NCBI GenBank assembly: GCA_046483075.1
Contig: JAWODV010000022.1
Coordinates: 1 to 64,000, forward strand
Source of the DNA: JASMTM01 sp046483075
GTDB lineage: Bacteria; Thermotogota; Thermotogae; Petrotogales; Kosmotogaceae
DNA: 64,000 nucleotides
Direction of reading: 5' to 3'
The notes under the pieces were generated by a model. That model was not told where the DNA came from and did not search any database. It worked only from the letters and a program-made list of their open reading frames with translations. A program made the translations under genes and the position numbers. Below, one piece after another: positions 8,691-16,936 of the stretch. The stretch's first letter is position 1, and every line of letters begins with the position of its first letter.

Positions 8691-9678
8691 TTTGATCGCC
8701 TGCTGGTTTTGGATTAAAGAATCGTACGCTTTTATTAGAAGAGCCATCTTCTTTGAAACTTATAATTCCAGCGTACCCTTCAAAGGTATATTGTTCTGGT
8801 GAAGAGAAGAATCCTTCATTTTTAATATTCATTTCATATATTTCATTGATTACTTTAAAGGCCTCATATCCACCAATGTAGTTCGGATCCATTTCTTCCA
8901 CGGTAACACCAGGTGAAACTGCCATTCCAACTTTTACTTTACTTACATACTGTCCAGCAAATTCAAAAAAATCCATCCCAATCGAATAATCAGCGGCATA
9001 GTATTTCAAACCGGTCATATACTTTTCAAGCCTTTTCAACATTACACCTGTTTTTTTGGGATTCATAATCATAATGGCTGCATCTGCTTCTGTTGCCCTT
9101 TCAAGAGGGATTTCTGTGTTAAAAGGATCCTCAACAGCTATTACATCAAGAACATCTCCAATAAATTTCTCAGTAAAAAGCTCTGCAAAGTAATCGTTAT
9201 AAAGCTTATTAACAGTACCCTTAAAAATTAACACCTTTTTCACGCCATCTTTAACAGCTTCCTCAGCAAAAGCCTTAACTATTAGGTCATCAGAAATACC
9301 AAGAGTACAAAACCGATGGCTTTCACCAATAACACTTGGAGAAGTTACCGCAGGGGCAATAGCATATAAATCATACTTTTCAAGTAACGGAATCAAAGAC
9401 GCAGCCTGAGAACTTGTTTTTGGTCCAATAATTACCTTTATTCCATTGTCAACGAATTTTTTTAGGGATGCTTCAAAATCAACATCATGTATTGTTTGCG
9501 ACACAATTTCAATACCGGATTTAGAATCCCTTTTTGCATCTTCAACACCCTGAAGTGTTCTTGAACCAACTACATACAAAACACCGATAACAGGACGATT
9601 AAAGCCTATGTAAACAAAGAAAAACGAAATAGCGGCAACTATAACGAGAAGAACTACTATTACCTTTTTATTGAACAT
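8677..9678 (-). CDS. Membrane-tethered periplasmic-binding-protein-like receptor (paralogue 1)
   Basis: This 333-residue protein is the first gene of the three-gene signalling unit. Residues about 5-25 form a hydrophobic anchor (VIVVLLVIVAAISFFFVYIG) without an obvious signal-peptidase site. The rest resembles an extracellular ligand-binding receptor (Leu/Ile/Val-binding fold), with a VIIGPKTSSQA motif and a later YIGGYEAFKVI segment typical of the family's C-terminal lobe. Start is ATG 9678, with a weak AGAAGG about 11 bases upstream. It lacks linked transport partners and is followed by a paralogue and the HD-GYP-like protein. An alternative is an orphan solute-binding protein for a distant ABC importer. 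Confidence 0.8.
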   Translation of the reverse strand: MFNKKVIVVLLVIVAAISFFFVYIGFNRPVIGVLYVVGSRTLQGVEDAKRDSKSGIEIVSQTIHDVDFEASLKKFVDNGIKVIIGPKTSSQAASLIPLLEKYDLYAIAPAVTSPSVIGESHRFCTLGISDDLIVKAFAEEAVKDGVKKVLIFKGTVNKLYNDYFAELFTEKFIGDVLDVIAVEDPFNTEIPLERATEADAAIMIMNPKKTGVMLKRLEKYMTGLKYYAADYSIGMDFFEFAGQYVSKVKVGMAVSPGVTVEEMDPNYIGGYEAFKVINEIYEMNIKNEGFFSSPEQYTFEGYAGIISFKEDGSSNKSVRFFNPKPAGDQNEIF

Positions 9679-9747
9679 TTTATTCTAAACCTTCTTTTAG
9701 AGACATAGTAATTTTATTATATAATAAATTTAATCATATAATTAAAT

Positions 9748-9775
9748 AAAAAACTGACCAGCATATGCTGGTCAG
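9748..9775 (-). terminator. Terminator of the 2,3-DPG synthetase-like gene
   Basis: Bases 9754-9775 are a perfect 22-bp palindrome (arms CTGACCAGCAT and ATGCTGGTCAG). On the minus strand it is followed by six T (9753-9748), placed 22 bp after the stop of the gene ending at 9798. Confidence 0.85.
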
Positions 9776-9797
9776 TTGATTGATTGTTTATTAAAAC

Positions 9798-11129
9798 TTA
9801 GATTTTATGTTCTTTAATAAAGGACTCAAGTATCTGATCAAGTGTCGGTTCTCCAATCTCCTGAAGCTCATATCTAACTCTGACTGCAGGTTTGTCAATA
9901 TCTATAATCCTTCTAAGATCGATTGGGGTTCCAATTATTACAAGCTCAGCATCTGATTTGTTAATGGTTTCTTCCAGTTCTTTCATCTGTTTATCACCGT
10001 AACCCATGGCTGGAAGTATTTCACTAAGATGATTATATTTCTTATATGTATTAACGATTGAACCAACGGCATAGGGTCTTGGATCGATTATTTCTTTGGC
10101 TCCATATTTCTTTGCTGCAACCCAGCCTGCACCATATTCCATCCCACCATGTGTTAATGTAGGACCATCTTCAACAACAAGAACCTTCTTACCCTTAATT
10201 GATTTGCTGTTTTCTACTACAAGCGGTGATGCCGCATCTACAACTATAGCATCGGGATTATAATTAGCAATGTTTTTTCTTACTTCGTCAATACCATCTG
10301 AGCAAGCTGTTTCTTCTTTATTAATAACAACAACATCTGCCATCATAAGGTTTGCCAATCCCGGATAGTAACTTATCTCGTGTCCGGGTCTGAGCGGGTC
10401 AGCAACCGTTATATACAGGTCAGTATGATAGAAGGAGAAGTCGTTGTTGCCTCCATCCCAGAGTATAACATCTGCATCTTCTTTTTCTGCTTCTCTCAAA
10501 ATTGCTTCATAATCAACACCAGAGTAAATTATTGAACCTCTATCAATATGTGGTTCGTATTCTTCACGCTCTTCTATGGTACATTCGTGCTTGTCAAGAT
10601 CTGAATAATCTGCAAATCTCTGAACCTTCTGTTTTACCAGATCGCCATAGGGCATAGGATGTCTAATGGATACGACCTTTTTTCCATTTTCCCTGAGGAT
10701 ATCAAGCACTCTTCGTGTAGTCTGACTTTTTCCACATCCTGTTCTTACAGCACAAACAGAAATAACCGGCTTTGAAGATTTCAACATCGTCTTATCAGGT
10801 CCCAATAATACGAAATTTGCCCCATTTGCCAAAACAACCTGTGCTCTTTCCATCACATATTGATGGGGTAAATCACTGTAGGAAAGAACAACATCATCAA
10901 CTTTATATTCTTTTATCAATTCAGGAAGCCTGCTTTCAGATAAAATGGAAATTCCATCTGGATAATTTTTGCCTGCAAGCTCTGCAGGATACTTCTTATC
11001 ATCGATTCCTGGAATCTGAGTTGCTGTAAATGCAACTACTTCATAATTATCGTTGTCACGATAATAAGTGTTGAAATTATGAAAGTCTCTTCCAGCTGCA
11101 CCAAGTATCAATACCCTTTTCTTTGACAC
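9798..11129 (-). CDS. P-loop GTPase/ATPase of the cyclic 2,3-diphosphoglycerate synthetase type
   Basis: The 443-residue protein begins with a Rossmann-like segment (KRVLILGAAGRDFHNFNTYY) and carries a P-loop near residue 130 (CAVRTGCGKSQTTR), followed by ILWDGGNNDFSFY and DPLRPGHE motifs. This pattern matches proteins of Thermotogota and archaea annotated as cyclic 2,3-diphosphoglycerate synthetase, which make a thermoprotectant solute in methanogens. Whether the bacterial members do so is not established to my knowledge, so the role is uncertain. Start GTG 11129 follows GGAGGTGA by five bases. The gene is monocistronic and ends in a strong hairpin at 9748-9775. Confidence 0.75.
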   Translation of the reverse strand: MSKKRVLILGAAGRDFHNFNTYYRDNDNYEVVAFTATQIPGIDDKKYPAELAGKNYPDGISILSESRLPELIKEYKVDDVVLSYSDLPHQYVMERAQVVLANGANFVLLGPDKTMLKSSKPVISVCAVRTGCGKSQTTRRVLDILRENGKKVVSIRHPMPYGDLVKQKVQRFADYSDLDKHECTIEEREEYEPHIDRGSIIYSGVDYEAILREAEKEDADVILWDGGNNDFSFYHTDLYITVADPLRPGHEISYYPGLANLMMADVVVINKEETACSDGIDEVRKNIANYNPDAIVVDAASPLVVENSKSIKGKKVLVVEDGPTLTHGGMEYGAGWVAAKKYGAKEIIDPRPYAVGSIVNTYKKYNHLSEILPAMGYGDKQMKELEETINKSDAELVIIGTPIDLRRIIDIDKPAVRVRYELQEIGEPTLDQILESFIKEHKI

Positions 11130-11246
11130 TTAATTCACCTCCGTTTATTTTATTACTGAAATAATTTTAACAATAAAACCAATAATGAGTAAAAAGGAAT
11201 CTTTACGAATCTACGGCCTCTATAAAAAATAAGCAATACCTAACGT

Positions 11247-11276
11247 AGTTATACATGACTATACGGTACTATACGC
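11247..11276. repeat. Three 10-bp phased direct repeats between two minus-strand genes
   Basis: The core ATAC recurs at 11251, 11261 and 11271 within decamers close to ACTATACGGT, giving exact one-helical-turn phasing. The array lies downstream of the ThiS-like gene and about 120 bp upstream of the 2,3-DPG synthetase-like gene, where an activator or repressor site for the latter would be plausible. No binding protein is assigned. Confidence 0.5.
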
Positions 11277-11282
11277 AAAACA

Positions 11283-11471
11283 CTATCCACCACGCGCATT
11301 TTCCACTATAAGGACAGAAGCTTCACTTGAAATACTATCATTACACTCCAATTTTTTCCCGTTAGCCAGCACAATAACTTCCTCTTTCTCTATATTTATC
11401 TTTTCTAAAAGTTCTTCAACAGATAATTCTTCATCAAAACACCATATTTTTTCACCATACAATACTTTCAT
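11283..11471 (-). CDS. ThiS/MoaD-like ubiquitin-fold sulfur carrier ending in Gly-Gly
   Basis: The 62-residue protein ends with ARGG, the C-terminal diglycine that E1-like enzymes activate to a thiocarboxylate in ThiS, MoaD and TtuB systems. Its length, the LSVEELLEKI helix and the EVIVLANGKKL strand region fit the beta-grasp fold of ThiS. No thiazole, molybdopterin or E1-like gene lies in the window, so it may serve thiamine, molybdenum/tungsten cofactor or tRNA thiolation. Start is ATG 11471 behind AGGGGG. It is an isolated single gene. Confidence 0.78.
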   Translation of the reverse strand: MKVLYGEKIWCFDEELSVEELLEKINIEKEEVIVLANGKKLECNDSISSEASVLIVENARGG

Positions 11472-11606
11472 ACATTTCCCCCTGAATAAGGTGAATTGAT
11501 TAAAATTATATTTGTTTTCTACTGAAGGTCATACTGTAATTTAACTACAGAGAATATCCTGTATATTCTACCATAGCAGTCAAATTTAGTCTTCTCGGGT
11601 TATTCA

Positions 11607-11635
11607 TTGAAAGAGGACAGCCACTGTGCTAAAAT
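11607..11635 (+). promoter_or_regulatory. Promoter of the tRNA-Pro gene
   Basis: A -35 box TTGAAA (11607-11612) and a -10 box TAAAAT (11630-11635) are separated by exactly 17 bp. TGC just before the -10 box makes it an extended -10. Predicted transcription start is close to 11642, next to the mature tRNA end. Confidence 0.8.
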
Positions 11636-11643
11636 TAAGTTTG

Positions 11644-11719
11644 CGGGGAGTAGCGCAGATGGAAGCGTGTCTGCATGGGGCGCAGAAGGTCGCTGGTTCA
11701 AGTCCAGTCTCCCCGACCA
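11644..11719 (+). tRNA. tRNA-Pro, anticodon GGG
   Basis: The 76-base gene folds into a full cloverleaf: acceptor CGGGGAG with CTCCCCG, D stem GCGC with GCGT, anticodon stem TCTGC with GCAGA and loop ATGGGGC (anticodon GGG), T stem GCTGG with CCAGT and loop TTCAAGT. The discriminator base A and an encoded CCA end complete it. The C1-G72 pair is compatible with proline. It is a single tRNA with its own promoter and terminator. Confidence 0.95.
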
Positions 11720-11749
11720 AAAAGCGGAGGAACTGTCCTCCGCTTTTTT
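11720..11749 (+). terminator. Terminator after tRNA-Pro, possibly bidirectional
   Basis: GCGGAGGA (11724-11731) pairs with TCCTCCGC (11736-11743) around ACTG, followed by six T. On the minus strand the same hairpin is followed by four T, so it may also end the amylase transcript, whose stop lies at 11775. Confidence 0.9.
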
Positions 11750-11774
11750 ATTTCAAATTTATCTGCAACCTAAC

Positions 11775-14294
11775 TCATTCAATTTCTACCAGTATATCGT
11801 CCATGATATATGGATCTTCTTCTGTTCCTCCACCAAAATGGTAGGCTTTGGGTTCTGGATACAGGTCACGATACTTCGCCTCAATTCCATCAAAGTCCCA
11901 GGTGGTAATATAAATATTGTAGCCTTCAAAACTTTCCGGTCTGCCAAGGAGTTCGCCGGATATTATCAATGTTACTTCATTATTCATTTTATCTGTTTTA
12001 ACAAGTGGGGTTGGTGAAATTGGAGTTCCAAAGTTATCCGGTCCACTTCCAGCTGGTGCATAGGCAACAATAGACCATCCGTTTGCAAATATGAAATAAT
12101 CCCAGTCATGATCTTCTGGCATTGTTGCATTTAATTTTGGTAGAACGGTTGCTCCTGTTTTATTTGGATCATCTATAAAAATCTGGAATGTCACATGATC
12201 AAATCCGTTTTGTGGACTCCATGAAGTTGTAAGGTTTTCGGTTTTCATAGTGATGTTGATACTCGAGCCAATTTTCTTTACGGTAACACCCAGCAGGTCC
12301 ATTTGTTCATTGAAGGTTACGTCTGAAGGATACTTGTAATCACCAGTTGGTCCGTGATCATCACCTTCAGGATCTTCAACTTGAGCAATAATTTCTTCAG
12401 GAATATCCAGCACTATGCTGTAATCTTCAGAATATTTCGAGTTTGTTCTTTTGTCTCCGTAAACCTTGAACAGTATAGTATGAGTACCCGGATCAAATTT
12501 TGAAATATCCCATTCATATGACCATTTATCATCTACAATCGGAACTTCAACTGCCTGATCAATACGTCTATCAAATATGATTCTTATTCGTTCAGCATTT
12601 TTCGCTGTCCCTGTTATTTCGTAATTTGATGTTATTTTCATTCTATTTTCAAGATCGGGAAAAATTTCTACTGAATTTTCATCAATACCCCTTTTCTCTG
12701 ATGTTGTCATCCCCACGTACACGCAGCGTGGATTCAAAACAAGGTCAATCTCTCCGTCGGCATCAGTAGAATAACTCTTCGCCAGTGTAGCTTCTGTAAA
12801 TAGTGGTTTTACAACACTACCGGGTCCCATACCAGTTTCAAGATTTGCCAGAATGCGTCTTTCATTCGATGTATTAAAAAGAACAAATGCAGTGTTTTCT
12901 CCATCACCAATTTTATATGCAAATACACCAGGCCCATTTGGATTTTCCTTCAATACTTCAACCGAACCATAACGGAAAACAGGATTATTTTTTCTCAGTT
13001 CAGTTAATTGTTGAATATATTCATACAACTCAAAATCTCTGTTGTAGTGATCTTTATCTCCGGAGGCATATCCTTCTTTAAACATGGCTGCTCTTGTTTC
13101 AGAAAAACCTTGCTCTGTTCCGTAATAAACCGTGGGTATGCCTGGAATAGTAAAGATAAAGGACAATGCTTGTTTTAAATTTATCAGACCGGCACCCTGA
13201 AGGAATCTTTCCATATCATGGTTGTCTACAAAGGTAACCATCCTCTCAGGGTTCTCATAAATTTGTCCTCTCTGTTCCAGCCTGTAAGCAAGGTTGGAGG
13301 TTGCCTTTCCTTCCTTGAAAACCTGCCTTAAGGCAATATTTAATGGAAAATCAAGCATTGCATTCATTCCATCATCAAAGTACTCTTTTATCCTCTTTTC
13401 AGCTTTATTATCAAAGGCTTCAGTACTTACCCAGGCTTCACCAAAGGTTATAAATGTTTCTTCATCTTTTCCAATTCCCCTGGCTGCTTCATATATTCCT
13501 TTTTCTCCACCGAGGAATTCTCTCCAGAATTCGTGGGGGACATAAATCACAGTATCTATTCTGAAACCATCAACTCCAACTTCTTTTATCCAATGCGTGT
13601 AAGAATCTTTCAGTGCTTCAATTACTTCAGGATTTTCTGTATTGAGATCATCCAATCCCGACATCTGGTAATTTAGACGTTGCTCATCACTTTCAAAATT
13701 CGTAATGTCAGGCGTCCAGTGATAAATATTCTTGTCTTCATCCTCGTTGTAACTATTTAATGAAAAAGGATACTGAGTGGGAGCATTTGTAGGAACACTT
13801 TCTTCGTTTAACTGAAATTCTCCATCAACAAATCGAAAGTAGTCCCCAACGTGATTTGTTACTATGTCCTGGATTACGTATATACCAAGTTTGTGAGCTT
13901 CTTCTACAAATTTTTTATAAAGTTCCGTATTACCAAAATGCTCATCTATTTTTTTGAAATCACGAGCCCAGTATCCATGATATCCTCCATAGTTGACCCA
14001 TGGATTCCACCATTGATTGGCAATAGGAGGTGTTATCCATATAGCAGTTATCCCAAGCTCACTGAGATAATCCAATTTATCTATAAGACCTTGAAGGTCT
14101 CCACCATTGTAATGAGCATTATCTATTCCATATTCACCTTCATTAAAATTATCATTGGTTGGATCACCATTTGCAAAACGGTCCAGCATGAGCATGTATA
14201 TAACCTGATCTTCCCAATTGGGTAATTCATAACTAAAAGTTACGGAAAATGCAACAATAGAAAACAATACAAATAACGCTATTTTTTTTAGCAT
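11775..14294 (-). CDS. Secreted GH13 alpha-amylase/pullulanase-type enzyme with C-terminal beta domains
   Basis: The 839-residue extracellular enzyme hydrolyses alpha-glucans such as starch or glycogen. A signal peptide (about 1-21) is followed by a GH13 barrel with the conserved regions QDIVTNH, GFRID (nucleophile D247), FGEAW (acid/base E286) and FVDNHD (D360), then the usual beta-sandwich C domain. About residues 570-660 look like an Ig-type domain. About 660-839, starting EDPEGDDHGPTGDY, resembles the C-terminal domain of glucodextranase-type enzymes, which helps bind carbohydrate or the cell surface. Start ATG 14294 follows GGAGGT. The gene lies 11 bp after the deoxyribonucleotidase gene, so they probably share a transcript. 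Exact specificity is not deducible. Confidence 0.92.
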   Translation of the reverse strand: MLKKIALFVLFSIVAFSVTFSYELPNWEDQVIYMLMLDRFANGDPTNDNFNEGEYGIDNAHYNGGDLQGLIDKLDYLSELGITAIWITPPIANQWWNPWVNYGGYHGYWARDFKKIDEHFGNTELYKKFVEEAHKLGIYVIQDIVTNHVGDYFRFVDGEFQLNEESVPTNAPTQYPFSLNSYNEDEDKNIYHWTPDITNFESDEQRLNYQMSGLDDLNTENPEVIEALKDSYTHWIKEVGVDGFRIDTVIYVPHEFWREFLGGEKGIYEAARGIGKDEETFITFGEAWVSTEAFDNKAEKRIKEYFDDGMNAMLDFPLNIALRQVFKEGKATSNLAYRLEQRGQIYENPERMVTFVDNHDMERFLQGAGLINLKQALSFIFTIPGIPTVYYGTEQGFSETRAAMFKEGYASGDKDHYNRDFELYEYIQQLTELRKNNPVFRYGSVEVLKENPNGPGVFAYKIGDGENTAFVLFNTSNERRILANLETGMGPGSVVKPLFTEATLAKSYSTDADGEIDLVLNPRCVYVGMTTSEKRGIDENSVEIFPDLENRMKITSNYEITGTAKNAERIRIIFDRRIDQAVEVPIVDDKWSYEWDISKFDPGTHTILFKVYGDKRTNSKYSEDYSIVLDIPEEIIAQVEDPEGDDHGPTGDYKYPSDVTFNEQMDLLGVTVKKIGSSINITMKTENLTTSWSPQNGFDHVTFQIFIDDPNKTGATVLPKLNATMPEDHDWDYFIFANGWSIVAYAPAGSGPDNFGTPISPTPLVKTDKMNNEVTLIISGELLGRPESFEGYNIYITTWDFDGIEAKYRDLYPEPKAYHFGGGTEEDPYIMDDILVEIE

Positions 14295-14305
14295 ATTACT
14301 ACCTC

Positions 14306-14872
14306 CTAGACAAAAATATTATTAAAAAACTCTCCTATGTTTTTGACTCTCAATCTATGCTCTATATCTCTGTTATAAGGCCAATCTAGAATATATGTGT
14401 TTATGCCATGATCAATCAGATTATTTATATGATGTGGAGCATCATCCACAGCTGCTTCAACTCCCAATACTCTGCACAATTCACCTTTATTTGAAGAAAC
14501 AATTACAGCACCTGATACTCCCAGATGTTTTTCTAGCCACCTTTGGGTTTGAGCCTGAACCGAACGTCCTTTAATGGGGAATCGCGACGTTATGAAATAG
14601 ATATCGTGTTTTCCTTCTTTCAGTATTGCAGCCAGTCTCTTTAGGTCTTCTTCAGTAGCATAAAGAGGAAGGGTTTCGTAAAAATTTTCTGTGTTTGTTA
14701 ACTTTTCCCACACTTTTTCTTCTTTTTCTAAGGATAAATCTGGTACATTTTTCCAGAAATCCCATTCTTTTATTTCAACTTTTAGTGGGGTTCCATACAT
14801 TTCATGAGCAACTTGTAGAAATGCTTTGTTAAAATCAGTTAATACATCATCCATATCAATCATAATTCTCAT
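14306..14872 (-). CDS. 5'(3')-deoxyribonucleotidase (NT5C-like HAD phosphatase)
   Basis: This is a 188-residue cytosolic phosphatase of the HAD superfamily. The N-terminus MRIMIDMDDVLTDFN carries the nucleophile and acid aspartates (DMDDV), FITSRF is motif II and VDDAPHHI is the motif III/IV region, as in the NT5C family that dephosphorylates deoxyribonucleotides. ATG 14872 is chosen over an upstream in-frame ATG because AGGAG sits right before it and the protein then begins directly at the first strand of the fold. The downstream amylase starts 11 bp after its stop, an arrangement with no obvious metabolic link. Confidence 0.85.
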   Translation of the reverse strand: MRIMIDMDDVLTDFNKAFLQVAHEMYGTPLKVEIKEWDFWKNVPDLSLEKEEKVWEKLTNTENFYETLPLYATEEDLKRLAAILKEGKHDIYFITSRFPIKGRSVQAQTQRWLEKHLGVSGAVIVSSNKGELCRVLGVEAAVDDAPHHINNLIDHGINTYILDWPYNRDIEHRLRVKNIGEFFNNIFV

Positions 14873-15133
14873 TTTATCACTCCTAAAGTAGTTAAGAACC
14901 TTTGAAAGAATTTTTCCATAAATCAAAAACATAAACGCCTACAACAATTGGATAGTAAATTTTAAAGGCTCTTATAAATGAAAAACGCTTATTCAAAATT
15001 ATAACTTATAAGACCATCCGTTATGTAAATAGCTTTACTTTAAAGTTCAAAAGATTCTTTCAAAAAGTTGTGAGTCTGCAAAACTGTTCGCTGTTTTTTT
15101 ATAAAGTGGTAAGCTAATTCAGGAGGTGAATAC

Positions 15134-16936
15134 ATGAAGAGTTTTTTGCTGATAGGATTTGTTTTTATTTTTTCCTTTTGTCTATTTGCAAATGGCTACG
15201 ATATAGATAGCCTGAAAGAAAATCTTGAAAATGATCCCGGTGATTATGAATCTCTCGCAAAACTTTTGGAGATTTATGAAAACGAAGAAGATTATTATGC
15301 TTATATCGATACAGTTGTATCTGTTATCAACAGAATTGAAGAACCAGTAGCTAAAGTATTGCCTTTTGTTCTTCAGGCAGCCCGTTACGCTTCTGAAGAA
15401 TACCTGGATCAGGAAGAAATTGACCTTTACACATATTTCCTTGTTAACAATCCCAATCTTGGGATTGTACATGAATTCTTTTCTGAACTGTATTATCTGT
15501 ACTTAAGTGATGATATTAAAAAGGATGCTATTCTTGAAATAGCTAAAGCCTTCGGAGACATAGATAATTTTTTGGAACAAAGATATGTTGAATACAAAAG
15601 TACGTATTATACTGATGTGACCAAATTATTGGGTGAGTTACTTTTTGAAAGGGGAAATACTGAATATCTCATTCCATATATTACTTCTATCTTGAAAGAC
15701 GAAAACTTCGATGAGGTCAAGAGATTACTTGATGAAAACAAAGAATACCTGAAGGAAAATCCCGATTATTACTTTTTACTTGGGATAATAAATACATACA
15801 ACAAAGACTTAGATTCAGCTTTAGGGAATTTTAAATATGGTCAATCAATCTCATCCAGTAATAAGTTTTCTGAGTATCTTGATTTGATGCATTATGTTGA
15901 AATACCTGAATATCTCATTGACATTTATGCTGCAGTGGTAACCTCTGATTCTACCAAGACACTCCAATACAATCTACAGGAGTTTGTTCGCAAGCATCCA
16001 GAAATTTACTGGATTTCCTCATACCTGAAAGATATTCCTGAACCTGTATCGATCACTGAACTAATATCCGGTTACGAAGAATTGTTTTTGGTTACGGAGT
16101 TTAATCCTAATAATGAAAAGATACAGCTCGTTTTATTAAACAATAAAGGAGACCAAATTTCAAGATTTTCTAATGTCATCTATGGAAATTTCTTCAGTGA
16201 TGGAATTATTTACTCATCGGGCTTTGAACAAGAACAGATTATATTTGAAGGAGATACAAAAGAAACCTGGACAAATTATTCTTTTTTCATTTCATCGCCT
16301 TCAAAAGACGCTTTGATACTGGTGAATGATTATGATGAAGTACTTACATGTTTGAACGAAGATCTTACAGTAAGGTGGAATTTAGAGATTGATTATTATG
16401 ATTACAACACCTCCTGGTCTTCCAATGGGAAATACTTTTCATTCTGTGATTACGATTACAATTTCTATGTCCTTAATGCAGAAACAGGAACAATAATTGA
16501 AGACTTTTCATCCGATCTTTACTATGAACAGGTGTTTGTTAGAAACAACGGAGAACTCTTTATTATTAACAGCGAAGGAAACATTGAAGGAATAAGACCC
16601 AACAAGCCTCTTTTAACTTCCAATACTGCGGTTTCAGCAACATTTATTGATGATGATACATTTATGTATCTTGAATCGGTTGAAGAACTTTTTCAGGACA
16701 TTATGAGAGTGAAAGTCCATATCTATTCACTTGAAGATCATATTGATCAGGTTATTGAAGAATCTATGATACTTGTTCCTGCGCCAATAAATCAGCTCAT
16801 AGTTAGAAATGGAAAAATCTACTTCACAACATTCACAGAATCAAAATCGAATTTTATAAGACACGATATTTCAACCGGTGAAACAAAAACACTCTTTACG
16901 AGTGAAAAAATGCTGCTATTTCCTGATGTGCGTTAA
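15134..16936 (+). CDS. Exported protein with helical repeats and a propeller-like half, function unknown
   Basis: The 600-residue protein has a signal peptide (about 1-19, cut near LFANG). Residues about 20-300 are acidic and helical with TPR-like character (DPGDYESLAKLLEIYENEED; later YYFLLGIINTYNKDLDSALG). About 310-600 is rich in beta strands with repeated aspartates and aromatics, resembling a WD/PQQ-type propeller (AETGTIIEDF, LNEDLTVRWNLE). No enzyme motif is visible. Start ATG 15134 follows GGAGGTG at 15121-15127. It overlaps the convergent VWA gene by 4 bp. A surface or periplasmic scaffolding role is only a guess. Confidence 0.8.
   Translation: MKSFLLIGFVFIFSFCLFANGYDIDSLKENLENDPGDYESLAKLLEIYENEEDYYAYIDTVVSVINRIEEPVAKVLPFVLQAARYASEEYLDQEEIDLYTYFLVNNPNLGIVHEFFSELYYLYLSDDIKKDAILEIAKAFGDIDNFLEQRYVEYKSTYYTDVTKLLGELLFERGNTEYLIPYITSILKDENFDEVKRLLDENKEYLKENPDYYFLLGIINTYNKDLDSALGNFKYGQSISSSNKFSEYLDLMHYVEIPEYLIDIYAAVVTSDSTKTLQYNLQEFVRKHPEIYWISSYLKDIPEPVSITELISGYEELFLVTEFNPNNEKIQLVLLNNKGDQISRFSNVIYGNFFSDGIIYSSGFEQEQIIFEGDTKETWTNYSFFISSPSKDALILVNDYDEVLTCLNEDLTVRWNLEIDYYDYNTSWSSNGKYFSFCDYDYNFYVLNAETGTIIEDFSSDLYYEQVFVRNNGELFIINSEGNIEGIRPNKPLLTSNTAVSATFIDDDTFMYLESVEELFQDIMRVKVHIYSLEDHIDQVIEESMILVPAPINQLIVRNGKIYFTTFTESKSNFIRHDISTGETKTLFTSEKMLLFPDVR

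Noticed and set aside
11607..12017. 136-codon plus-strand reading frame over the tRNA and the amylase end
   Set aside because: It runs through a tRNA gene and its terminator and is antisense to a well-supported GH13 coding end; no ribosome binding site.
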